Assembly (NCBI GenBank): GCA_029974875.1
Contig: JARKQP010000134.1
Span: 1 to 5,055 of the forward strand
Source of the DNA: Mobilitalea sp.
GTDB lineage: Bacteria; Bacillota_A; Clostridia; Lachnospirales; Lachnospiraceae
Length of the DNA: 5,055 nt
Direction of reading: 5' to 3'
Shown: piece by piece, positions 1 through 4,491 of the stretch
Layout: every line of letters starts with the position of its first letter
Numbering within the stretch: position 1 is the first letter of the stretch
Position numbers and translations under genes: made by a program
Notes under the pieces: model-generated
What the model was told of the DNA's origin: nothing
The model's database searches: none
Seen by the model: only the letters and a program-made list of their open reading frames with translations

Positions 1-555
1 GCAGAAAAGAAAAAACAGCAGACAATTACGGTGAAGAACCAAAATACAGCCTTTGCAAAAGCATTGGCGGCAGCAGTCGGCAGTACGGCAATTCCTGCGT
101 CTGAAGAAGCTGGCAGGAAAAATACTTCCGTGGCAGTGATGGAGCGTGAGGAAGAGATTATTACAATCGGCAGACAGATTAAGGATAAGCATAAGTTGGC
201 CGAGGAGCTGGGTGTCGGTGAAATTACATTAACGGATATTATAAAAGAGCTTGAAAAGCCGGGCAGGGATCCCAGGGATGAGATGCCGAAGCCGATCCTA
301 AGGACGGATGTCCTTGAGATGAAGGATCTGACGGAGGGTATGGTCTTAAAGGGAACGGTGCGGAATGTAATTGATTTTGGTGCCTTTGTAGATATCGGTG
401 TACACCAGGACGGACTGGTTCATATCTCCGAGCTGTCCAACAAGAAATTCGTAAAGCATCCCCTGGATGTAGTCAGCGTTGGGGACATTGTAGATGTCAA
501 GGTTCTTAGCGTCGACCTGGCAAAGAAGAGGATCCAGCTGACGATGAAGCTGTAA
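1..555 (+). CDS. tex: Tex, S1-domain RNA-binding transcription accessory protein (3' part only)
   Basis: The frame is open from base 1, so this is the last 184 residues of a protein whose usual length is about 700-800. Tex is a conserved cytoplasmic nucleic-acid-binding protein linked to transcription. Seen here: a linker of about 50 residues rich in Ala, Lys and Ser (bases 1-165), the segment KLAEELGVGEITL, the Tex hallmark KPGRDPRDEMPKPILRTDVL (bases 256-315), and a complete C-terminal S1 domain (about bases 328-546) with GTVRNVIDFGAFVDIGVHQD, GLVHISEL and KRIQLTMK. The YqgF-like and helix-hairpin-helix domains would lie upstream of the window. The GTG at base 31 is not the start, because coding sense continues before it. 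The linker is longer and lower in complexity than I expect at this position. The identification is secure from the S1 region and the preceding hallmark. Confidence 0.95.
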   Translation, partial: AEKKKQQTITVKNQNTAFAKALAAAVGSTAIPASEEAGRKNTSVAVMEREEEIITIGRQIKDKHKLAEELGVGEITLTDIIKELEKPGRDPRDEMPKPILRTDVLEMKDLTEGMVLKGTVRNVIDFGAFVDIGVHQDGLVHISELSNKKFVKHPLDVVSVGDIVDVKVLSVDLAKKRIQLTMKL

Positions 556-576
556 AATGTGTGTCCACTGGGCATA

Positions 577-640
577 TGCAAATCCCGCTCAGGAAACTGC
601 ACTGATTGTATGAAAAGGGCAGCAGTTTCTGAGCTTTGCA
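577..640 (+). other. Long imperfect hairpin between tex and the DUF218 gene
   Basis: GCTCAGGAAACTGC (587-600) pairs with GCAGTTTCTGAGC (622-634), giving 13 bp with one bulged G at 593. An outer arm TGCAAA (577-582) pairs with TTTGCA (635-640) across a 4-base bulge, for 19 bp in total around a 21-base loop. No run of T follows, so it is not a standard rho-independent terminator. It could be an RNA stability or processing element, a degenerate terminator, or a leader structure for the next gene. AGCAGT (621-626) could instead pair with ACTGCT (652-657), a possible alternative fold. The pairing is read directly; the role is unknown. Confidence 0.5.
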
Positions 641-674
641 AGAACCTAGGTACTGCTGTAATTGAAAGGATGTA

Positions 675-1439
675 ATGGTTAGCATGAGTTTATTATTTGG
701 AATCTGTCTTATCCTGGGCATCCTATGCCTTTTGTATTATGGAGTAATAACCGTTTATGCAGGAATTGGAACAGCATTTGCAGGGTTCTGGATCTTTGCC
801 GGATTGGGGCTGCTTCTTTTGGGCTGTATTTTGAAATATATGCTGATCCATAATATAAAGCTGCCAAGTGTATGGAATTATATTGCTACTGTCATAGTTG
901 CCATCGGCTTTTGCGTCTTTATTCTGGTCGAAGGGACGATTGTCTACTATTCCCATAAGGACGCAGAAGCAGGGGCGGATTATGTCATCGTGCTTGGAGC
1001 CCAGGTCAGAGGGACAACAATAACAAAATCCTTAAAGAAGCGGCTGGACACGGCAGTGGAATATTTGGAGGATAATCCGCAGACCCTGGTAATTGTATCC
1101 GGCGGGCAGGGAGCCGGTGAGGATATAACAGAAGCGGAAGCCATGAGAATTTATCTGCAGTCCAAAGGAATTGCACCGGAACGGATTATCAAGGAAGAGC
1201 GTTCTACGAATACGGCAGAGAACATAAGGTACAGTAAATTGCTGATCGAAGGGGAAGCCCCCGGCCTTGTCATTGTAACCAATGGCTTCCATGTATTCCG
1301 GGCCGTAAGCATTGCAAAGAAGCAGGGGTTACCACAGGCCCAGGGCTTGGCGGCGCCCTCGGACAGGATCCTGACCCTGAATTATTATATCAGGGAAGCA
1401 GCTGGTGTTTTAAAGGATTTTCTGGTAGGGAATATCTAA
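675..1439 (+). CDS. YdcF/SanA-family membrane protein (DUF218 domain)
   Basis: A 254-residue protein. Three hydrophobic segments (about residues 5-24, 28-52 and 68-90) anchor it in the membrane, followed by a DUF218 domain (about 101-250). Motifs seen: VLGAQVRG (106-113), SGGQGAGE (142-149) followed by TEAEAM (152-157), RSTNTAEN (176-183), VTNGFHVFRA (201-210) and YYIRE (237-241). These are the conserved blocks of the YdcF/SanA/ElyC family. Some members affect envelope integrity or cell-wall precursor metabolism, but the reaction in this subfamily is not established. The ATG at 675 follows GAAAGGA (664-670) with a short 4-base spacer. The ATG at 684 (residue 4) is a possible alternative with a long spacer. 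It lies 119 bases after tex and could be cotranscribed. The family call is firm; the substrate is unknown. Confidence 0.9.
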   Translation: MVSMSLLFGICLILGILCLLYYGVITVYAGIGTAFAGFWIFAGLGLLLLGCILKYMLIHNIKLPSVWNYIATVIVAIGFCVFILVEGTIVYYSHKDAEAGADYVIVLGAQVRGTTITKSLKKRLDTAVEYLEDNPQTLVIVSGGQGAGEDITEAEAMRIYLQSKGIAPERIIKEERSTNTAENIRYSKLLIEGEAPGLVIVTNGFHVFRAVSIAKKQGLPQAQGLAAPSDRILTLNYYIREAAGVLKDFLVGNI

Positions 1440-1456
1440 AGCAAAAAGACCGGAAT

Positions 1457-1474
1457 ATCCTTATTAAGGGTTTT
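1457..1474 (+). terminator. Weak candidate terminator after the DUF218 gene
   Basis: ATCCTT (1457-1462) pairs with AAGGGT (1466-1471), a 6-bp stem with one G-T wobble and an ATT loop. The T-rich tail is only TTTT (1471-1474), partly inside the stem, and is followed by GGG. The position 18 bases after the stop codon fits, but the structure is short and weak. Transcription may also run on or stop elsewhere. Confidence 0.25.
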
Positions 1475-1486
1475 GGGAAGGAGATC

Positions 1487-1514
1487 TAAAGAAATAACTG
1501 TTTTTGTCCGATGA
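1487..1514 (+). promoter_or_regulatory. Candidate sigma-28 (SigD/FliA) flagellar promoter
   Basis: TAAA (1487-1490), a 16-base spacer, then TCCGATGA (1507-1514). The known flagellar sigma consensus is TAAA-N15-GCCGATAA, with some spacer variation in Firmicutes. The match keeps the whole -35 tetramer and the CCGAT core. It lies 57 bases upstream of the start of a FliD-like gene, which is the type of gene this sigma factor controls. No better housekeeping promoter is visible in this gap. TTGATA (1517-1522) with AATAAT (1542-1547) has a poor 19-base spacer. Confidence 0.5.
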
Positions 1515-1535
1515 TATTGATAGATGATATTGATA
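1510..1535 (+). repeat. Perfect 13-bp tandem repeat in the leader
   Basis: GATGATATTGATA occurs twice back to back (1510-1522 and 1523-1535). The first copy overlaps the -10 element of the candidate flagellar promoter, and the second would fall at or just after the transcription start. It may be a simple slippage duplication or a tandem protein-binding site. It ends 36 bases before the start codon at 1572. Confidence 0.7.
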
Positions 1536-1571
1536 ACAGAAAATAATACAAAAGCATAAGGAGGGATTGCT

Positions 1572-2318
1572 ATGGCAGGGATATCTAATATTTTTGGCGA
1601 CCAGTACAATATCAAGAACCGTTATTCTGATTTGTTTTCAAGCATGTCGGGAGCGAAATCACCCATGGGTGGAATTAATCTGGCGGATTATGCCAGTATC
1701 AGGAGCGGAAGCTATCAGCGGCTGCTGAAGGCTTATTATTCCAAGCAGGATGCTGAGAAGAAAGAAGCATCAGGGGATGCACCACAGGATCTTGCTCTTA
1801 TAAAGAGCAGAGCCGATGCTTTGAAGAAATCAGCGGATACCTTGAACGCAGCATCCCTTTGGGAGAAGAAAAAGATAACGCAGAAGGGCGGGGACGGAAA
1901 GGAAGCTGTTACAGAGGATTATGACTGGGATGCCATTACGAAGGCGGTAAAAAGCTTTGTTGAGGATTACAATAGCATGGTGGAGCAGGCTGGAACCTCT
2001 GATACAAAAGGCGTCCTTAGAAATGCAGCCTGGATGACCGGTATGACGAAAGAAACGTCCAGACTTCTCTCGGATGCGGGGATTACTGTTGGAAAAGACA
2101 ACAAGATAAAACTGGACGAAGGAGATTTAAGGAAAGCTAATATCAGTGCCTTGAAGTCCTTGTTTGTGGGACACCAATCCTATACCGCCAAAGTATCCCA
2201 AAAGGCAGCCGCCATCAAAAGTGCAGTGGCAGCGACAGACAGAACCTATACAAGCAATGGCACTTATTCCAAAACGCCGGTTAACAAAGAAGCAGGCAAA
2301 GTGGACACAAAAGCGTAA
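1572..2318 (+). CDS. FliD-C-like (flagellar cap-related) protein
   Basis: A 248-residue protein with no signal peptide or membrane segment. AAGGAGG (1558-1564) with a 7-base spacer fixes the ATG at 1572. The N-terminal part (residues 1-60) has NIFGDQYN, then NLADYASIRSGSYQRLLKAYYSK, a pattern I recall from uncharacterised Lachnospiraceae proteins. A charged, helix-prone middle follows (75-115). Residues 122-200 resemble the C-terminal domain of FliD: AVKSFVEDYNSMV, GVLRN, SRLLSDAGITV, IKLDEGDL and ALKSLFVG, equivalent to 'V..FV..YN ... L...GI ... L.LDE..L ... LF' of hook-associated protein 2. Full FliD is much longer (over 400 residues), so this is not the cap itself. It may be a flagellum-linked or FliD-derived secreted protein. 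The sigma-28-like promoter supports a flagellar link; no other flagellar gene is in the window. Alternative: a phage-tail or unrelated coiled-coil protein. Confidence 0.8.
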   Translation: MAGISNIFGDQYNIKNRYSDLFSSMSGAKSPMGGINLADYASIRSGSYQRLLKAYYSKQDAEKKEASGDAPQDLALIKSRADALKKSADTLNAASLWEKKKITQKGGDGKEAVTEDYDWDAITKAVKSFVEDYNSMVEQAGTSDTKGVLRNAAWMTGMTKETSRLLSDAGITVGKDNKIKLDEGDLRKANISALKSLFVGHQSYTAKVSQKAAAIKSAVAATDRTYTSNGTYSKTPVNKEAGKVDTKA

Positions 2319-2327
2319 TGTAGTATA

Positions 2328-2389
2328 TATATATCAGGAACAACAACTGTGTAATATAGCATCTCTATATATTAGGAACAACAACTGTG
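2328..2389 (+). repeat. Two 24-base direct repeats 3' of the FliD-like gene
   Basis: TATATAT, one variable base (C or T), then AGGAACAACAACTGTG appears at 2328-2351 and 2366-2389, identical at 23 of 24 positions, with a 14-base gap (period 38). The last G of the second copy is the first base of the terminator stem. ATATAG/CTATAT inside the gap can form a small hairpin. This would be transcribed as the 3' untranslated region of the upstream gene. The two AGGA cores recall CsrA-type sites, but that is only a guess. Confidence 0.75.
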
Positions 2390-2424
2390 AGGTAAACCTT
2401 GTTGACAAGGCTTACCTCTGTTTT
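2389..2424 (+). terminator. Rho-independent terminator of the FliD-like gene
   Basis: GAGGTAA (2389-2395) pairs with TTACCTC (2412-2418) and CCTTG (2397-2401) pairs with CAAGG (2406-2410). This gives 12 bp with one A-C mismatch, a TTGA loop, and a TGTTTT tail. It lies 70 bases after the stop codon at 2318. On the other strand the stem is followed by a less regular T-containing tract, so it could act in both directions if a minus-strand gene once ended here. Confidence 0.8.
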
Positions 2425-2551
2425 ATGTGTCTTTACGTAGTATTTGCAAATATTCATCATAGGCAAAGGTGCGGTTCGTTTTATAAACACCGGCTCTTTG
2501 CATGGTGTTATCACTCCAATCTTTGCAGGAATAAATTTCAACATGAAATAT
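2423..2551 (-). pseudogene. Possible C-terminal remnant of an unidentified minus-strand gene
   Basis: Read on the minus strand, 42 codons run from an upstream TAG (2552-2554) to a TAA at 2423-2425. The residues look protein-like: IFHVEIYSCKDWSDNT, then MQRAGVYKTNRTF, then AYDEYLQILRKDT. The only internal ATG (residue 17) has no convincing ribosome binding site, and I found no continuation of coding sense upstream in any frame. The stop lies directly beside the terminator hairpin, as expected for a gene converging on the FliD-like gene. I do not recognise the family. It may equally be a chance open stretch. Confidence 0.28.
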
Positions 2552-2582
2552 CTACCCTATTATACTACGGATATTTCATGTT
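2540..2582. repeat. Perfect 13-bp inverted repeat
   Basis: AACATGAAATATC (2540-2552) and GATATTTCATGTT (2570-2582) are exact reverse complements around a 17-base AT-rich spacer. The core ATGAAATAT occurs a third time at 2594-2602. It overlaps the upstream edge of the minus-strand remnant. It could be an operator, a hairpin, or the end structure of a decayed mobile element. No T-run follows that would make it a terminator. Confidence 0.7.
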
Positions 2583-2810
2583 AACAATCGAAAATGAAAT
2601 ATGGAATAAAAAGTTGATCTGCAAATTTCACTTTATAACAACACAAACTAGCACTTCCTCTGATTTCCGCCAACTGAAAAACTTACCGAATGGCTCCCCG
2701 CTTCTCTTCCGGACATTTATTTCTATAGCCTATTATTTGTTTCAACATTCTATAAGAGAAAATACCCTGGCTATTCAATACCCCATATCCCCCTATTATA
2801 TATTATATGA
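2583..2810. other. AT-rich gene-free stretch
   Basis: No convincing gene, RNA or mobile-element end is visible. On the minus strand, three frames between about 2620 and 2740 each give only short open runs (for example a 22-codon ATG frame at 2648-2716) ending at stops, with no ribosome binding site. This is compatible with decayed sequence. The + strand frame that spans the area starts inside the FliD-like gene in another frame, has no ribosome binding site, and is rich in Cys, Tyr and His, which is unlike a real protein. Confidence 0.5.
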
Positions 2811-2839
2811 TTTACAATATGCCTGTACAATTATATAAT
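2811..2839 (+). promoter_or_regulatory. Housekeeping (sigma-A) promoter of the sigma/anti-sigma operon
   Basis: TTTACA (2811-2816), a 17-base spacer, then TATAAT (2834-2839): one mismatch from the -35 consensus and a perfect -10. Transcription would start near 2846 and give a leader of about 40 bases. TTGACA at 2845-2850 is less likely as a -35, because its -10 partner would place the start inside the ribosome binding site. Two TGACAT copies (2846-2851 and 2856-2861, spaced one helical turn apart) sit at the predicted start and could be an operator. Confidence 0.55.
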
Positions 2840-2873
2840 AATATTTGACATAATATGACATGGAAGGACTATA

Positions 2874-2880
2874 GGGGAGG
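2874..2880 (+). promoter_or_regulatory. Ribosome binding site that supports the TTG start
   Basis: GGGGAGG lies 6 bases upstream of TTG at 2887. The in-frame ATG at 2914 has no such site in front of it (only ATCGGTGTA), so the TTG is the better start. Confidence 0.65.
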
Positions 2881-2886
2881 AATAAT

Positions 2887-3438
2887 TTGATACTAATATT
2901 AGTGATCGGTGTAATGTCAGAAGCTGAAAAAGATTTGGTCAATCAAATCTTTTCAAAAATGAATGTAAAAATGTACAATATTTCCTTTAGAATATTAAGG
3001 TCTCACAGTGATGCAGAGGAGGCCGTGTCACAGGCATTCTTAAAAATCATGGAGCATATAGAAAAGATTTCGGCTTTACCATGTCCCCAGAGGGAGCCTT
3101 ACTGCGTTATAATATTGAGGAATGAAACCATGAATATTATAAGACAGCGTAAAAAAGCCGTTTATGCAGAGGATATAGACTATTTTGAGCATAATGATGA
3201 GAGCTATAGTATGGAAGAGGAATATATCAAGACTGTTGAAAAAGAAAAGTTGCTCTCTTGCGTGGACAGCCTTCCGGAGGATGAGAGGAATTTTATTTAT
3301 TTCCGTTTTGTTCATGATATGAGCTTTAAACAAATTGCTGAGCTCTTAGATATTACGGAAGAGGCAGCAAAGAAGCGGGGACAGCGCATTTTGAAAAAGC
3401 TGCGTTCCTATTATGAAGGTGGTGAAAAAAATGCCTGA
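2887..3438 (+). CDS. RNA polymerase sigma factor, sigma-70 family (ECF-like)
   Basis: A 183-residue two-domain sigma factor that would direct RNA polymerase to a small set of promoters. Region 2 spans about residues 15-90, with SDAEEAVSQAFLKIMEHIEKI (41-61) as the region 2.2-type core and RNETMNIIRQRKK (78-90) at its end. A linker of about 30 acidic residues follows. Region 4 spans about 119-175, with LPEDERNFIYFRFVHDMSFKQIAELLDI forming the helix-turn-helix and EEAAKKRGQRILKKLR the recognition side. The length is normal for ECF-type factors. TTG at 2887 is chosen because GGGGAGG precedes it; starting at ATG 2914 would remove nine mostly hydrophobic residues. The stop overlaps the next gene by 8 bases, a coupled arrangement typical of a sigma factor with its own anti-sigma. 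A housekeeping-type promoter lies upstream. The exact ECF group cannot be fixed from sequence alone. Confidence 0.9.
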   Translation: MILILVIGVMSEAEKDLVNQIFSKMNVKMYNISFRILRSHSDAEEAVSQAFLKIMEHIEKISALPCPQREPYCVIILRNETMNIIRQRKKAVYAEDIDYFEHNDESYSMEEEYIKTVEKEKLLSCVDSLPEDERNFIYFRFVHDMSFKQIAELLDITEEAAKKRGQRILKKLRSYYEGGEKNA

Positions 3439-4405
3439 GAAAACAGAAAATATTATGAAAGAAGTGGGTAGTCTGTCCTTGCAAACAGAGCTGCAAAGGA
3501 TGGCAAAGTGGGATAAGGACAGTATCGTGCGCCAGCCGTTATCGTTTTTGCAGATAAAACAGCTGGCAAACAAGATAAGCCTGCTGCCTTTTGAATATCA
3601 AAGCATTCTTTTGTTCAGGCATTGTTTTCATAATACTGTCCCTGGAATAGAAGAGATGCTGGGGGCAGAGAATGCACAGGGCAAATTAAACTATCTGGAG
3701 AAGTTGTTGTCAGGCCTTTTGGGGTTAAGGGATACATGGATCGCTGCAGCCTCCATGGAAGAAGCATGTAAGCTAGTACTTGAAGGAATTATGGAGGAAT
3801 ATGATTCCGCTAGGATAGTATATAAGCCGGAGTATTCAAAGTCCTTCAGGCAAAAATTAAAAGAGATCAGGATAAAGAAAAGCCCGGCCAAAGTGTTTTT
3901 ATTTGTTGCTAAGCAGGTAGCTATTTTTCTGTTAGTACTATTTTTGGCATTTTCCTCTGTTTTGGTAGTCAGCGTAGAGGCTCGTACAAAATTCTTTGCC
4001 TGGGTAATGGAGACCTTTCCTCAATTTAGCGTACTCCAATTTCAGAATAATGATGAGAAAAATGATCCCCTTGAATTGACGGATCTAAAGATTAACTATG
4101 TACCGGACGGGTTTGAGTTAAGGGATACACAAGAGAATGGTGAAATATTAATTCATCATTACGTTCATGGAAACGGTATGAAAATAACTATAAAGTTTTT
4201 TAAATCATTTGGTAAAGTAAATTCTTATTTTAATACGGAGAATGCGGAAGTTGAAGAGTTTGTTTTAAGAGATTCCCAGGCATATATATGGGAGGCTGAT
4301 GAAGTGACCTATTTAATATGGGATAGGGATGGAGTGGCATGCCATATTATAGGAAAAATAAATAAAGAAGAAATTTTAAAGATAGCAGAAAATATTACAA
4401 AATAA
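3431..4405 (+). CDS. Probable membrane anti-sigma factor, DUF4367-like outer domain
   Basis: 324 residues from ATG 3431, preferred because AAGGTGG (3416-3422) lies 8 bases upstream. ATG 3413, six codons earlier, lacks a site. Residues 1-155 are probably cytoplasmic. Residues 40-100 (SFLQIKQLANKISLLPFEYQ, LLFRHCF, GIEEMLG, GKLNYLEKLL) read like a sigma region 4 helix-turn-helix core ('LP.EYQ..L.FR....I.E.L....'). A basic stretch (KEIRIKKSPAK) precedes one membrane helix (about 156-181), giving an N-in, C-out topology. The outer part (about 190-324) ends like DUF4367: LKINYVPDGFELRD (219-232), YLIWDRDG (294-301) and NKEEILKIAENI (311-322). No zinc H-x3-C-x2-C anti-sigma motif is present. The gene is translationally coupled to the sigma gene, which strongly suggests it binds and controls that sigma. 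The function is inferred from context and architecture. Confidence 0.8.
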   Translation: MPEKTENIMKEVGSLSLQTELQRMAKWDKDSIVRQPLSFLQIKQLANKISLLPFEYQSILLFRHCFHNTVPGIEEMLGAENAQGKLNYLEKLLSGLLGLRDTWIAAASMEEACKLVLEGIMEEYDSARIVYKPEYSKSFRQKLKEIRIKKSPAKVFLFVAKQVAIFLLVLFLAFSSVLVVSVEARTKFFAWVMETFPQFSVLQFQNNDEKNDPLELTDLKINYVPDGFELRDTQENGEILIHHYVHGNGMKITIKFFKSFGKVNSYFNTENAEVEEFVLRDSQAYIWEADEVTYLIWDRDGVACHIIGKINKEEILKIAENITK

Positions 4406-4417
4406 TTTAAAAAAACA

Positions 4418-4445
4418 TGTCCCTTTTTTCCTCCTTGTGCGTTAT
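4418..4445 (+). promoter_or_regulatory. Candidate ECF-type promoter of the secreted-protein gene
   Basis: TGTCCC (4418-4423), a 16-base spacer, then CGTTAT (4440-4445), continuing as ATAGG. ECF factors typically use a 16-17 base spacer and a -10 with CGT. No good housekeeping promoter is visible in this 86-base gap. I did not find the same pattern upstream of the sigma gene, so the sigma would drive the exported protein rather than its own operon. The assignment to the neighbouring sigma is inferred. Confidence 0.4.
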
Positions 4446-4483
4446 ATAGGTAAGGTACTAAAAAACCTAACAAATAAGGAGGA
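4429..4483 (+). promoter_or_regulatory. Ribosome binding site with complementary upstream sequence
   Basis: TCCTCCTT (4429-4436) is an exact reverse complement of AAGGAGGA (4476-4483), the ribosome binding site of the gene at 4492. In RNA reading through from the sigma operon these could pair around a 39-base loop and hide the site. An RNA starting at the candidate ECF promoter (around 4450) would lack the upstream half and be freely translated. The complementarity is seen; the regulation is inferred and may be chance, since poly-pyrimidine spacers are common in such promoters. Confidence 0.35.
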
Positions 4484-4491
4484 TTTTTTCT

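Noticed and set aside
420..721. Minus-strand open frames over the end of tex and the gap
   Set aside because: They are antisense to the S1 domain and the hairpin, with no ribosome binding sites and implausible residue composition.
1478..1483. AAGGAG resembling a ribosome binding site before the FliD-like gene
   Set aside because: No start codon follows at a useful distance and stops occur at once; the true site is AAGGAGG at 1558-1564.
2328..2389. CRISPR-like array
   Set aside because: Only two repeats, with a 14-base gap too short for a spacer, no further units and no cas genes.
2425..2810. Decayed insertion sequence
   Set aside because: There is an inverted repeat, but no transposase motifs, no paired element ends and no target duplication could be seen, so a mobile-element call is not supported.
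2164..2838. Long open + strand frame of 224 codons
   Set aside because: It begins inside the FliD-like gene in another frame, has no ribosome binding site, crosses the terminator and has a Cys/Tyr/His-rich composition unlike a real protein.
2845..2873. TTGACA as the -35 of the sigma operon promoter
   Set aside because: The -10 at the right distance (ACTATA) would start transcription at the ribosome binding site; TTTACA-N17-TATAAT just upstream is far better.
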